DNA of 64,000 nucleotides from Lichenostomus cassidix (taxonomy: Eukaryota > Chordata > Aves > Passeriformes > Meliphagidae). Shown here in pieces: positions 36,801 to 50,700 of the stretch. Where the stretch lies: the NCBI GenBank assembly GCA_008360975.2, contig CM039182.1:106010443-106074442 (forward strand), written 5' to 3'. The notes beneath the pieces are model-generated. The model ran no database searches, was not told the DNA's origin, and saw nothing but the letters and a program-made list of their open reading frames with translations. Position 1 is the first letter of the stretch. Each line of letters begins with the position of its first letter. Made by a program: the position numbers and the translations under genes.

Positions 36801-38247
36801 CGAATGGATATTGTGAGGAACAACAGGAGAGATCACAGCAAGTCAGCCATCCTGTCAAAAGCTTAAGGGAAAAATTTCTTGACACAGCTACAGGAAGAAA
36901 TCTGCTTGCTGAAGCCTCACTTCAAACAGGCATTCCCAATCCACGGCGCTCAGCACTTCACGGGCTTGAGCAGCCCTTGGACCAGCAAAGTGCTCTGCCA
37001 GGTTCTGCAGGCCACTGTCAGGAACCTGGGGCTAGTCTCCTGACCTTGGCACCATGGCATCCCCACAGCTGCTTTGGCAACTCTCCTTGAGGAGCCATGG
37101 CAGTCCTAAGGGCCAAATGCTGAAACCTTGCCCAGTTTGCCACACACCAATCCAGACAAGTCCTCTGTGAATGAAATGAAAATTCCAGTTGAAAAAGAAC
37201 AAGGGGAGGGACTTTTCACTTAAGTAAAACATTGAAAAAAAAAATCTGAAGAGAAGGAGATTATATTACTCTAATATTAGGTATTGAAGGTGTAGACTAG
37301 CTTAGAAACAAATGATGGTTTTTCAAAGCAGTTATTTTGTATTTATAGAATGTTTCTCATTCTAGACAATGAATGCATTATAATTTAATGAAGAGCCCTG
37401 CAAAGAAAGATCTCATTATCCCAAAACTAAAGGAAGTATTAGATGTATCTACTGATTAAGAATTATAGCAGCAAAGAATGATTTAGGACTGGAGGCTTTT
37501 TTTCCTTCTTTTTTGGAACTGCCAGGTGAATTTAGGGTCAAGTAAAATGTACCTTCCAAAACTGGAATTCATCCAGAACACATCCCTTACCCTTTTTTTG
37601 TGCTGCACCAAGCAAAAGGAAATAAAAATGACCAGGCTGCTTCAATGCTTTGCAATAAAATGTGTTCTAATACTTACAATAAATCATTTTGTATCAATAG
37701 AAACATAGTTATGTTTTCACCACACTGCTTCCTATTTTTCATCTAAAATCTCAGTACCCTAAGTTTAACACATGTCCTTTGTCTTATGCAGAGTTTGGCC
37801 AAGATTAGAATTCTAGTGAAATCCAGAAAAAATCTCCATGACTTAGTGATATTTGGATAACAGAGTAATTCCATCTGATACCAATATTTCATAGACATTG
37901 AAAACATAGATCATTTATTTTGGTGACTGTTGCAGAGATTCCATTCTAAGGACCTAGCAGATAATAAACAATAATTTCTTTATGTTAGTTACAAAAGAAG
38001 TTTCACAGTTGAACATACATCAAAGTCAGTTGCTGAGGGCATTATATATAATATGCTAAATCTGTAACAGATGGGCAATACAAGAGGCTGAAAAAGTGCT
38101 TGATTAGAGCTGTGCCTCTATTGCTCTACAAAACTTCCAGATGCCATCATGTTGTTAATAATCTGGGGATCTCCCTTCACCATATTGGACCTGCTTGTCA
38201 GCTCTGCCCAATTAGCAAAGATAGCTCCAAGGTACGAGCACAATTCC
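33856..38247. other. Single-copy AT-rich DNA, no gene recognised
   Basis: It contains an AAAAG-type microsatellite at 34009-34034 and many short AT-rich stretches. A more GC-rich patch at 36.6-37.1 kb gives a 104-codon minus-strand frame with no recognisable domain. No confident transposon was seen. Confidence 0.5.
34009..34034. repeat. AAAAG microsatellite
   Basis: A run of A-rich pentamers (AAAAG) following an A homopolymer. No retrocopy is seen upstream. Confidence 0.85.
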
Positions 38248-38440
38248 TAGGGCGGTGATTTTCAACATTTTTCAATTTGTGGACCCTTAAGGATTTATCA
38301 CTGGAGATGTGGATCTCTGCACAGCAAATGAAAACCTATTGGCAGTGGGCATGCTGGTTTTGCTTACCCTTCCTAGTCCCCATAGTAGGAGTGCTGGGAC
38401 CCACAGGAGTCTGCAAGCACACCAGACTGCAAAAGACTAT
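38248..38440. mobile_element. hAT-like MITE remnant
   Basis: The left end GGCGGTGATTTTCAACATTT, followed by TGTGGACCCTTAAGGATTT, resembles the hAT-type terminal sequence CAGTGGTTTTCAACC...GTGGACCCC. The right part GGGACCCACAGGAGTCTGCA resembles the mirrored end (ACCCCCAGGGGTCCGCGGAC). Both ends are diverged and the terminal bases are uncertain, so orientation and exact limits are not fixed. Confidence 0.5.
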
Positions 38441-40712
38441 CTTAGGATAACACGTTTCTCATAAAGAGGCTTATGTTTTTCTTGGGTCTTCGTAGCTAAG
38501 ACTTGAAATTTTCTGCCACATGAGAGAAGTCGTTTGTCCTAAAAAATCAAAGCGTGTAAAGAAAGCCAAGCAAGCCCTCTCAAAATTGTTTGGGGATAAC
38601 ATGCTCAAGTAATAATTTGTGGGGGTTTATTTTTTTTTCTTGACCACAGGAAACTTATAGCTTCATTTAATATTTTGAAAACATTTTCAGAATGTTCGTG
38701 TATTGAAAGTAGAATAAATACCAGTACCTCAGCAGAACTGCCATTTAAATCAAATTAACTTTACTAATTAGGGGGAAAAAAAAGAAGGCGTCTCAGTACA
38801 GGAATAATTTGTGCTTATAGAACTTCACACTTCAGGTGATATACTCTGCCTGAGAGATAGCTAAGAAAGCAATGTACCCATCAAAATGGGAAATCAACCA
38901 TGGCTACTAAATTTTTCAATTCACAAAGATTTTTTTTAAAAATATCCAATTTGCCCAGAAGACTTTTAAGTCTTCAGATGAAACCAAAGTCATTATATTC
39001 AAATGAGTGAGTATATAGAGCTAGCCAGTGATACCGAAATGATTTCTTGTTGGGTAGCTGAAAATAATGGATGGAAATATGCTTGTCATAACACAGTACC
39101 CGAGCAGTCGTGTTTAATTCACATTTGCCAAGACTCTCAGGCTGCTTCTCTTTTTGACAGCTGAGACTGTGCAATGGTTTATCTACTGACAGGAGAAAAC
39201 TTTCTAGCTTCAGATGATGAGGGACGAGCCATGGCACTTGGATGCAACCTCTGTCACCTTGCCATCTCTCAGGTACACCCACATCTGCCAGGAACTTTCC
39301 AACCTTCTTCTCCCTCAGGGGTATCACATGCAATGTGCAGCTGGTTGGCATCCCACTGTGACCTGCCAGGGTGTGGTGTTGGGTCGTGGAGGCAGGGAGA
39401 GGCAGGGAAAGGCAGTTCCTGCAGCACACTTTCTAGAGGCACAGGAGCAGTTACAGGAAAGCACGCATCTGTGTGAGCCTTGGTTTCAGTGCTTGGGACT
39501 TTATGGGTTTTATGGCTGCATGATAGCATAATGATGCTGTAAATCATGCATAAAGGTCCTCTGGAGAATTTACCTTATGTAAGGGATTTCTCAGGCTGGG
39601 TAAAGACACTTCCATCAGGCTTTGGCATACTCAACAGGAGAAAACAGACGGAACAGCGTGACTGGTAAGCCTTGGCCGATGGCTGTTGTTGTTCAAATGA
39701 GTCCTCAGGAATGAGAGCTCAGTTAGAGCAGTGCAGAGCCAGTCTCAAGATGAATTCTTGCCAAGGATCTCCAGTAGCCTAAGAATATGGTGCAGAGGCA
39801 GCTTAGAGTGATTATTAACTTCTCTCCTCATTCTGCCCTTGGTTGTTGTGCTGAGTCCAGGAAAAGGGGAAAGGAGAATTAGGGAATCTCTGCTTCCGTG
39901 CATGTGAACTGATAATGATTTGTCCACGAGGTTAAACAGCACAGGAAATGGTGATCAATATTGGATGGTTGTACCTTAAAAGTGCAAAGGCCATTTGTGC
40001 ATTCTGGCCTGCCATGGAGGGGACTACAGTACCATCAATAATTGATTCATAAACTATGCCTGCTTATTCCCAAATGCTACAGTAAGTAAACACAATATAA
40101 AGCTGAATTCTAGATAGTAAAAAAATTCTTTCTTTAGCATGCAGTTGTTCTCTCTAAAATGCAGCTGATTTTTACTTTTAATTCTGAGGTTCTGTGCCTA
40201 CATTACCTGGACATGTTAGCTGTTTTTAAGAAACCTATGCCCCTGGTAAGGATGCTTACCTGACTTCAGGCTGCACTGTCTCTGTAGATTATACATGCCA
40301 TCTGACCATGCCAGGCAGAAAAGACCAGAGCATCCCACAGCAGCACTTCCAGAAAATAAAACCCTTCTACTGACACCCCTATACAGGCTGGACTTCTGCT
40401 CCCTGTGCCAGTTACCAAACATTTGATCAGCACATGTTCAGTAAGTTTCCAGTTTTGACTTTTGATATTAATACATCATGGTAACAAAATTTAACCTTTT
40501 TTTTTCTTTCATTCTTTCTTTTTTTTTTTTTTTAACAGAAGTGGCTCTTGAGCTTGGCATGGAATTTCAGCTAATGATGCTTTCTTGAGGGAGAGAAACA
40601 GAGTAGAGGTTTGGTTACTTACTAAGCCATCCATCATTTTGATAGTGAAACCTGGCCTAAGTCTTCCTCCTTTAAGACATTAATTTTCCACCTCCCTCTC
40701 TTTGCTCAGAGC
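38441..40712. other. Single-copy DNA, no gene recognised
   Basis: Overlapping frames of 92-151 codons on both strands at 38.97-39.55 kb come from a locally stop-poor, GC-richer patch. None shows a domain. A long pyrimidine tract at 40.5 kb is listed separately. Confidence 0.5.
40495..40538 (+). other. Long pyrimidine tract ending in a splice-acceptor-like CAG
   Basis: A nearly pure T/C tract of about 38 bases runs into AACAG at 40534-40538. This is the layout of a strong 3' splice site. The sequence after it soon meets stops in all plus frames and no donor is paired with it, so it may simply be a T-rich simple repeat. Confidence 0.4.
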
Positions 40713-40936
40713 AGGCCCAATCCTGCTATTTTGGAAATCAATGGCAAAAATCCCACTAATTTCAGTGGATTAGTTCCAGTATCTCAATTTACATGTGATT
40801 AACAGTAATTTTGTCTACTTAGTGCTAAAAAATTCATAATCAAATTTACAATAAGCTGTGCACTGATTTTCTAGGGATCCCAGCTTATTTCATAGGCTTC
40901 TAATTTCAGTGCTTAATCACTTTTTGGTTCTGGCCC
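40713..40936 (+). mobile_element. MITE-like sauropsid repeat, 'CCATTGACTTCAA' family, copy 1
   Basis: The left part AGGCCCAATCCTGCT, then GAAATCAATGGCAAAAATCC and CACTAATTTCAGTGG, matches the reverse complement of 55233-55309. The likely right end is GGTTCTGGCCC at 40926-40936, which would give a GGGCC-type inverted terminus and a length near 224 bp. The core (to about 40775) is well supported; the right boundary is tentative. I recall this palindromic family from turtle, crocodilian and bird genomes but not its formal name. Confidence 0.55.
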
Positions 40937-43900
40937 AATATGCATCAACTGACCACGGAATATGTTCCTAAGAGCTCCACACAAAGTTGCTGTATTTGTA
41001 GCTGATGGAATACTAATTTGCAGGATTTCCTTAATACTGAAGAGCTAGAGTAGCTCTGCTTGTCAGACAGACAATCATCCTCCTAACACTTACTAGACTA
41101 AAAGCCTTTTTGTAGTTTATTTGCATTAGCTGAGGTGTATGGGCCACGCTGTTCAAAGTTTCATGATTAGTCCTAGGAACACAGGACAAATGTCAAGCCT
41201 GGATTTAAAAAACATGCAGTTGTCCTTGCAAAGAAGACATTTGCTTAAACTGAGAGATTTCTATGCGTTAATCTAAATCCATCCATTTGGAATGGACATG
41301 CTGCCATTTTGGGCTATCCTACTTCAAACAGTCATCAGTCAACCAGAGATGGTCCCTCTGAGAGAGTCCTGTTTGCAGTCAAAGTAGACCCTGAAAACCA
41401 TAAACAAGAAGCCACACAGACCTGTCTTGGTCTTGCAAGGTGCCCAGCACACCTGAGTGCTACTGCTTTGAGCCATTTTCTCACAATCTTCCTGGTAGTG
41501 GAGGATTAACAGCACTTCAAAGGATCAAATCACCAGGGGGTGATTTTAAAAAGATGTGACTGAGTCTGGTGCTCATTAAAATGAGGGACTAATTGCAGTG
41601 GTTCAACTCCAGTCAGGTAGTGCCTGAGCAGGTGTTGTGTGTGCTTCCCCAGGCAGCTCAGGCAATGCACCTGCACAAAAACTGCCATCACAGTCTTGCT
41701 CTCCCTGGATTTATTCTGTGAGAAAGATTGCTGTCGAGTGTTCAGCATCCTTTAGGGTAGGCTCTTCTGAGAGCCTTTTCAGAAACAGACATCCATTGTC
41801 CTATAACAGACTTTTATTTCTCCAAATATGATTTGGACATAGGTTTGCATAAGTGAAAGGCTATTGCATAAGGATGAGCAGTGAGCTCTATCATTAAAGG
41901 CCTCTTGGTGTTAACACTTCAAGGTGGACCTAGACTGTCACCTCGAATTTGGCATTTTGGCCTTCCCAAGCCTAACCAGCCCCTCCTTTCCCAGCACTGT
42001 TCTCTGCTGGTGGCCTTCAGAGCTACTGTTCGCAAGATGCACCATGGAAACAGCAGGAAACTTTCCAAGTTACCTTTTTTTTCTACATATGCTTGCCTAG
42101 CTAAATACATTATTTGATACTTATTCTTTAATTTATGGCAGTGAAAAAGCTATACCAAGCCCTGCACATCCGAGCTCATTGCTGTGACTCTTTCTGATCG
42201 CTTTATCAAATGGAACCCTTTCTTTGAGCTGTTAGCTAAATGTCGCGTGAAGTTCTGAGAACAAATTGTGCTGCTTTGGGACATTAACTTCACATTAATT
42301 TGGCTAATCACTTCTACTTGATAGAAGTTTGTTTGAAAAACAGGGTACTTCAGCTGCAGTGAAACCTGCATGAAGAGTCATGTGGTAACAGCCATCCTCT
42401 CTGGTAATGGGCAGTGAAATTTCAGGATGAGCATATTCAGAGTCAAAGACGAAAATGCACAGAAAGAGTGTTTTTGTGGGCAGCTCTGTGTAACAGAATG
42501 GAGATCCGGATCAGGAGGAATTAGAAAAAAATTATCCAGCAGAAAGGAATTAAAGCTTCAGCTAGGCTCAGCCCTTGTTAGCATGTTTTATTCTGCCCAT
42601 GGACAAAAACACATCCAGCATTGCCAAATTTTATAATCAATTCCACAGCAGTTGTTGTCTGTTTTCTTGCACCCCAATCTCTAAAGTCAATAGATTTGTG
42701 TGAGAGCTATCCATTCCTCTCTTCCTTCCTTCTGTTCAGCAACCTGTAATGCTATTGGGAAAAGTTCTGGAGACCCTGGCGCTTTCGGGTTCTAGAACCA
42801 TAAGGTACAAAGAGTACGCTACTTTTAATATCCTGTGATTTTAATGCTAATCCCATGATTAACAAGTGTTCAACATGTAATTTCTGAGTATTGAGTGTGA
42901 CTCCCCTCTCCTGGAAAAAGGGATGGTGGGCAGGGGCACCAGGAGCTGGGAAGATGATATCCAGCAGCCGAAGCCCTGGGCACATGGTGAACACCACTTC
43001 CAGTCAAATCCCCATCCATTAAACAGAAGAGGCAAGTATGGCTGGAAGGGTTGGTTGCTCTGTATTCGTGTATGCAACCAGGTATCTACCATGCTTCACC
43101 TTCCACACTCATCCAGACAGCCATAGTGATAGGAGACACCATTCAGTGGGAGGCCAGTGTAAGCATGAAGCAGAAGAAATGTACTGTTGCACCCAAAGCT
43201 TCCAGCCTGCAGAAGAAAGGAACAGTTCCCCAAAAGGCAAAAGAACAGCAGATGATACTGCCTTGCTCTACTCCCCTGGTCAATGCAAGGAAGAAGAAAC
43301 ATCAGCAATCTTTCTGCTGAGGTAGAGTCATCTCCCCTGACCTCCAGTTCCCATGCTTAGCTCTCATGCTTGGTAAACATATTTCTTAATTGGAAAAATG
43401 CGACATGGTATGGTGGATGTACCTCAGGGAGAAAAGGTGAGAGGCACTGGCCAAACCCAATAGGTAAATTCTCTAAGTAACTCCACTAACTAGAACCAAC
43501 TGAGACAGTCCGAAATATCAAGGGAAAACATGAAAATCAAGGGGGTTTCTGGAAGTGACTGCATCCTAGAAGGTAGCCAAAGCACTCCAGTGGGCTCAGC
43601 TGGAGACAAACAAATCCTTCCCTCTCAGGATGTGAGGGCAGACAGGGTTCCTTGCTCTCTGCTCTCTGGTGGCAGGTAGAAGGTATGCCAGGGAGTAGCT
43701 GTGTCCCTCCTGCAGCAAATGTAGATGAAACTTTGGAGACTAGAACCCAAGGGAAGTAAGCCAAGGTCAAAACATTTTTAGAAGTCTGGGGCATGGGAGA
43801 AATTCAGCTTCAACAGGTTTTGATCTTACTCAGGGCACTTTCAAGGTCTGAAATACAGAATTTCAACTACCACTCCAAAGGTTTGGCACTTTGCCTTTTT

Positions 43901-44279
43901 TTCCTGATAGTATCTACTTGCTGAATGGACTAGACATTGCTGTCACGTTTGGAAAGGTCTGTGGGTCTCCATCCATTTTTGACTGGTTTCTCTTGCAGAT
44001 CACAGGGGGTTGCCAGTTATGCCTCATCCTCAGAAATGTGCTTTGCCCTCCTGCAACACGCTTTCCTTCAAAAAGTCTCTCCTTGAATTTGAAGCTGATT
44101 TAGCAGTCCTTCCTGCAGAGAGACAAGCAGACTTCTCCTGGAACCAAGCTTGGAGACAACCAGCCTGGGCTACTGCTTGAAGCAGGAGCCTGCCTTCAGA
44201 GCACAGCCAACAACAGCCAGCATCTACAGAGTATCATCCAGCATCTTTTAGAAGTGCCAGGGCAAGGCTCAGGGTTGTG

Positions 44280-44295
44280 ATTAGCATATGCTAAT
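44280..44295. promoter_or_regulatory. Perfect 16-bp palindrome of octamer-like halves
   Basis: ATTAGCATATGCTAAT is perfectly self-complementary. Each half (ATGCTAAT) is one base from the POU octamer ATGCAAAT and carries a TAAT homeodomain core. A role as a POU/homeodomain dimer site is inferred from the motif only. Confidence 0.4.
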
Positions 44296-44679
44296 GGCTG
44301 ATTATAATATGTAAATGACACACTGGGTCAGAACTGCACGCCCATTCAAACTAATGAACTGTGCACTTTTTTTATAAGTGGCACCAGTAATTGGGTGCAT
44401 CATTTTTCTGTTGCTGCCAGGCAAAGAATAAGGAAGCCATCTGTAACGACAGGCCAATGTTTGCAGCAATCCCGTTGAGAAGTAAAGGCAAGGACTGCTA
44501 ATTTCCAAGTGTCCAGCAGGGAACCAGTACACATGCCTCCAGTCACCATCGTCACAATCCTTAGTATCTGAGCATGTAATTATATGGTCATATTTTTAGA
44601 AGAGATCAGCATTAAAGATAACTGTTGAAAACTCCTGGCCAGAGCAGCATGCAGAGATCTATTTGAGCACCTACTGCCT

Positions 44680-44785
44680 AAAGTGCAGAACACCTGGGTT
44701 TTGAAAATGCAGCTGTATGTGACCTTGCTGTAATGAAGAAAATATTAGTATCTCATTTGTGGGGTCTGCTTTTCCCTCTCAAAAA
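44680..44785 (+). mobile_element. Possible MIR-like scrap
   Basis: AACACCTGGGTTTTGAAAAT, then GCTGTATGTGACCTTGCTGT and AATATTAGTATCTCATTTGT, loosely follow the MIR 5'-to-core order (CCTGGGTTC...CTGTGTGACCTTGGGC...GATAATAGTA). The likeness is weak and could be coincidental. Confidence 0.3.
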
Positions 44786-47700
44786 TAAATTCTCCTGTAA
44801 AACTACACCACTCTCTCTGAAGTAGGCAAGAACAGAGTTTAATATCAGAATGGACAGACTGTGAAACTTGTCAAAACTGATTTATTTCAACCCTCAGTAT
44901 TTACTTATTCTCTCTATTAATTAAAATTCCTACTCAGAATCTTTATCAAGAATAAATTAGTAAACAGAGTGATTCAAATATGAGGGGTTTAAAAAAATCA
45001 GATCCATTTTACAAAGGGATATGATTATTCTTTTATCCTAATTTTAGATATGAAAACAAAGAACTGAAACAATTTGTGTTAAATGTCACACTGTAGACAG
45101 TCACCAGAGCTTGCAATAGAATGGAAATTGCCTAGGTCTGTATCTCTCCTGCAGATATTGCCCACAATAGCAGTAGAAGTATGGTGGAGTGACGTGATCA
45201 GACTCCAAAGCTGACTGTGTATAAGGCAGATCTTTATACGCCTCAGGTTCAGAGTAGTATCATTGCCCTGACTGAAGCCCAGAAAACCTGCTCCTGATAT
45301 CCCAGACTGAAGCCCAAACTGGTAATTCCCCACAGCTTTGCACTGTGCCACATGGACTTCCTTATTCAGGTTTCTGAAAGTTCACAAACTCCTGCAGAAG
45401 GTTCTGGGTTTTGGTGTAGGCAAACCTCATCCTTATTAAGGCATCCCATTGATGTCACTTTTGGGATTGGCTCTTTCATGCAGTGACTTTCAGATTCTCC
45501 TGGTTTGTTCTCTCTCTTGTTCAAACTACATATTTACACAGAGTCATTTGCATCCAATCTTGGCTCTTTTTCATTTTTTCCATTATGGGCTGGCATTTTG
45601 GGGGCACAAGCATGCCATAATGCCTTTTCTATTATAACCCATTTAGAAAGCGCATTAAAACATCTATTAATCCTAATTCATCTGTTAACATAGTCATTCT
45701 GACAGTGAAGGTATATCCCTTCTGGCAATTTTGAAAAGTGAGAGGAAGATATCAGCTCTGAGTTTTACTGCTTCTAAGTCATCCTAGAACACAGGATGTG
45801 CACATCATCTTCAATAGCCTCATGCTTATTTGACTCAGATTGGTTGCTCAGAGTCCCCTTGTGAGTGGAAAGGTCAGTAATGAGGCATGAGGGTAAAAAA
45901 AGGATATTTTGACAAAAGTGACCTAGTGTAGCATTCCCAGAAAAACTGCATCAGAGGATATCCAGCAGGCTTTTGGGTAACCAGCAGTGAAAGGAAAGGG
46001 CAGCAAATTAACTGTTGTGATTTACTAAGTGAAAAGGCAGTCCTGTATCAGTGGGAAAACCCAGCAAATCTGATAGCAATCTGCAGATGGCAGTGTTAAA
46101 CCCTCTGCATGTGGATCTCACTTTTGATGTCAATAGAAATATCAAAGAGATCAGGGTTGGGCCAGAGACTCTCTGTTTGATATCTTCGGACACACGTTCT
46201 CGGTATTAGCATTACACAAGACACCTCATGTCCCCAAAATCTAAATACATAATTTGACTGATATTATGTGTTGGCTGCTGGCAATGAAGGGTGATATACT
46301 GTTAATGTCTTTCTGCAAATGTTAGATGAACAGCTACCAAAACTCTATCGTCTATATTGGCATTCATACAGCATAGTCTAAAAATACTTCAGTCTCTCAC
46401 TAGCTCACTCTCACTAACCTCTAAAACTAGAGGTTTTACTATTTTACACATCATTTGAATTTTTATTACATCTAAAAAATAAAATGCATTATTAGGATCA
46501 ATCTAAATCCACAGTATTTGCAGTTTTAGGATTTTCTCCACAGATTTGGCTCTGCTCTCCAGAATCTAAGCCTTCCCTTTACAGAACTGAACTTTCTCTT
46601 GCCCTTCTGGTTGCAAAGGTATGTTGGCAAGATTTAAACGTTGTACCTCTCCAATATATGGATTAGTGCTGAGCAGAAAAGGATTGAATTCAAACTTTCA
46701 AGCCACATTCCATTTATAAAATGAAGTCTAATAAAAAAAAAAGCTTATTTGGCTGCAGATAGGGTAGTCATGCTAGCAATTATATTTCAAACTCTATAAC
46801 ATTTGTAGAGCTTATTTAAAATAAAATGAATAGAAAATGAATGTGATAGATGCATTATTTTCCAGTTGCCATGAATTTGAATAATATGTAATAATGTATC
46901 TAAAAATAATTGCTTCTCTTAATCATAGGTTTTGCTTCAGTGCTATCTGCTTAAATGACCCTAAGTCGTTGAATACTTTTTAGTGTCTCATCCCATTTCT
47001 TAAAAATTGAATTGCTCTTGCTAAATGAGTGGTGGCTGTCTCTATTCCCTTCCCACAGACCACAAAGGATGAGAAAGGAAATATTACCTTGCTTCTATTT
47101 CAGAACGTTTAGCTAACTTTAGAGATCTTCTTGACTATCTACCTAGGAAATGCCCTCGTCAGAGAGGCTGTGCTGCACCTGGCCGGGTGTAAGATCTGTG
47201 TAACTTGGAAATGGTGTTCCAGTCATTCAATTTACCAAGAGCAGCTTGGGAGACACAAAGAACCACCTCCCCAGGATCAAAACTACCCTACCACCTCACC
47301 AGCAGGGACCAGAGGAGCACAGTCAATTATCCAGCACCACCACAGGGTCATCAGCCCCTGGCCGCATGCTCATTGGTCATTGTTAAATAGAGTATTTTTT
47401 GTGCAAACAAGATGAAATCTTTTTGATTCTTGGAGAAAGAAATTTGCTGTCACACTGTGCCTACCTGAGTGACCCATCTGTGGGTTCAGCCTGTGGCTCT
47501 TAATCTGCCTGGGGGTCCTAGGAGTTGGCATGAAGTCAGTGACTGTCAGGGAGTGGAAAACCACGGCAGCCCCCAGGCCGTTGGCATCCAGCCCCACATC
47601 TCTTCTCTGTTGTGCACTTTCCGGTGCAAGAAGTGACAGCTAGAGAAGACAACATTACCATCTAGTTTGGTAAGATACAGAAGCTGATGTTTTGCAGGGT

Positions 47701-50700
47701 CTTTTAAGCACAGAAGGGAGCTACAGGAAAGGTACACACCCCACTCTCTGATGCTCAGACATCAGATGTATGGAGGCATCCCTTCTCATGGATGCAGGTC
47801 AGCCAAGTGATACGTAGCTGGATGCCATGCCAGGTAGGGGTCACACAGCAAGAGAAAGAAGACCAAAGCTCCCATGGACTTCTTGATAGCTCACACCTGA
47901 GAAAAACCCTGGAGGCAAAAGGTATGATTTCTCCATGGAAAATACAGTCCTAAAGCATAATAGGACAATTCAAAGATTCTTAAACTCATGAGATTGGGTA
48001 CCGGTAGCAATTCAGCCATGCCAGCAGAGAGCCTTCTTCTGACAAACTTACCCTAAATGTCATGATCCAGGGGCTTTGTGGATCCAGCAGGGTCTCTACT
48101 GGGAAAAGTAAAGCATGACCTCTTCTCCGCAGCCCATCAGTGTTCCCCAGCCTTTCAAAGTCCCCTGAGATCTTCAGGCAGATTTCTGTTTACATCCATG
48201 GGCTTCCAAGTTGCCTAATGGTCTTTTAAAAAGCTTTGTCTTACATTTTTTAATATGGCAGGTGTGAAGCGTAATCATGAATTTGGGTTTTCCATTTGGG
48301 AAGAGAGAGATAGAAGCCAGAGGTTCAATCACCATACTGCAGAGCTCTGGATCTTGCCTTGCAAGAAGCTACACCTGGGACCATCACAAAGGCAGTCCCA
48401 AAAGATCCACAGAAAGCCTGGAGGCCTGGCAGAACCCATTCATCCATAGTGTTGGCTTCATACCAGACTACTACTCTTGGCAGTAAAGTGTGCTGTGTAT
48501 TTAAAAGGTGGGTTTTATTTGTTGAAAGGATTAAACAATTGTAAAATATTTGACAAATTAAACCTTGATTCAAGTAATCAGGATAAGATGGCAAAAGCAC
48601 TGCATATGTTCAATGCTTGGATGTCAAAAGGCATTTTAGCTCCAAAAGCTCCAAATCCACACCTTACTGGTTTTCTTTGCAGAGGTTTCCAAGGACTCCT
48701 AAGTGCCACTACAAAATTATACTAAGTGAATCGTTAACCCACAGAGCTCACAAGTTAGAGCACAGGCAATAATAAACAACCAAGTAAACATCCAAAGAGT
48801 AGAAAGACAACTGGTCAAAGACAGTAGAGTTCCAGAAAACATTAATTACAGAGGTATTGATGTTCACAGCAGGCTGCCATTTCTGCCAACCCTGTTTGTC
48901 ATGATTCATGCCAGAAAAGCAGGGTCAATTTTGCCCCATATTTATCACTGATTTAGCATGAACTACATGTTAAAAGGATTTTGTACTATGGGCTCTGGCT
49001 TCACTTAAGTGAGAGATGCCAAGCCGCCTTGAGATTTGTTAAGTACCAAAATAAAAATACAAATGTTTTCACTGGATATAGAGTGCAAATTATCCATTCC
49101 AAGTCTCAAGGAAGCTAAACTACTATCAGCTAGGTTTTCTGAAGCTATGTTGCATGGGCCAAAACCTGAAAATTCATCAGAATACCAATATACCAAAGTA
49201 CTTAGGTGTCTGGTTCAATCAATAAGTCATTTACATTTTTAACATTTACTGTAGAATGTTGGATCTCACACATTCTGCAGTAAAAAGAAACTGGGGGGAA
49301 ATGCACAGAACTTCTGTTTTCTGGGAAAAGCCATGACAGCATCCAGTCGCTTTTTCCCGGTACAGGTTTTGCAGTGTGTACTAATTCCAAGCAAATATGA
49401 TTTGGACAGGTTTGATACTGTTAATTTCTTTGTTTTACGGTATGACTCTGGGAAATAGCCAGGTGATAAATACATTGACTAGCCATGGTTCTTGCCATCC
49501 ATACAAAGTTTACTTCATGTTTCCCTCTTTACTGATTAAATCCCACCAGCTTATCCCCGTCAGTCAAGGCTTATACGAAGTAGTGATCCAGTCAGCCTCA
49601 GGCTATGTAAAGCAGCCTTTTGGCCCTGACTGACTTTGGTTGTATTGTGTTACCTGGGATATTCTCCAACCAAGAGAGAATTGCAGAGCTATTGAGAAGT
49701 GGCACATTGGCTCGTCCCACCACGGCAGCCTGCTTCCTGAGAAGCTAGCAGTTCTAGTCAAGCTGAAAGTGAAATTTTAATATGGCCTTGGCAGCGCTCC
49801 ATTGGCATGTCCCCAAATTTACACTAGTGAAACCAAGATCAGCGCCTGTGCCAGCATCTGTATTATATTAAAGATAAATTGGACAAGATGTGTTCATATC
49901 TGAACTAAACTCAGCAAATAAAAAATGAACTTAACAAAATAAAATCAGATGGTCTGACTCATCCTCTTTTGAGAGATCCTGATAAAATATGGCTGTTCCA
50001 GAAGCGCTGATGTGATCTTAATAAAAGATGACACTGTGAAAAAGGCAGGGGGGAAAGCGCGGCAGGCAGGAAACTTGACAAAAAGAAGTTTTCACTGTGC
50101 CTGGATCCCATCTCATATAAATGGAAATAGATGAGAAACCTCAGCTTCCTTCATTGACATATGCAGCATGAAATCACTGCATAGGCAGAGAACACCATGA
50201 GCATGCCTAGTAGGTAGGTACCAGACCATAATTTCTTGTTCAAAATACCAAAATGCACCCATTTAACTGAAAGAATGAGGAGATGATATGAAACAGGCAT
50301 GAGCTAAAGTACAAAACAGGAGGGATGACTGGAGCCTACCTCCTCCTACTTTCGAAAAAGCTGCCTAATCATTAGCCTGGGGAGTCATGCTTTCACTAGC
50401 CTTTTCTCCTTTTCTCAGTGAATTCAAACCATTTTTCTGCACAGTGGTGCAGCTTCATGAGGAGTGGTAAAGCATTCCCAGAAAAACCTATAGTATAATG
50501 ACTAGAAGTGTGTTTGAATTCTTTCCAAAGAGGATAGAAGCAGAGAGTGGATTTTCTACTTTCTAACCCCTAGGCTGATGCAAGATAGAAATGGTGATGG
50601 CTGCTTTTCCACAAGATTTTTAAAGACAGTGAGGCCTTCAGAGAGTTTTACAAGGAACTTGGTCTGGCCAAGCTACACTAGGCATGCTCTGAGAGCATCT

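Noticed and set aside
38974..39429. 151-codon minus-strand frame with overlapping plus-strand frames
   Set aside because: Several mutually overlapping frames on both strands indicate a locally stop-poor patch, not a gene.
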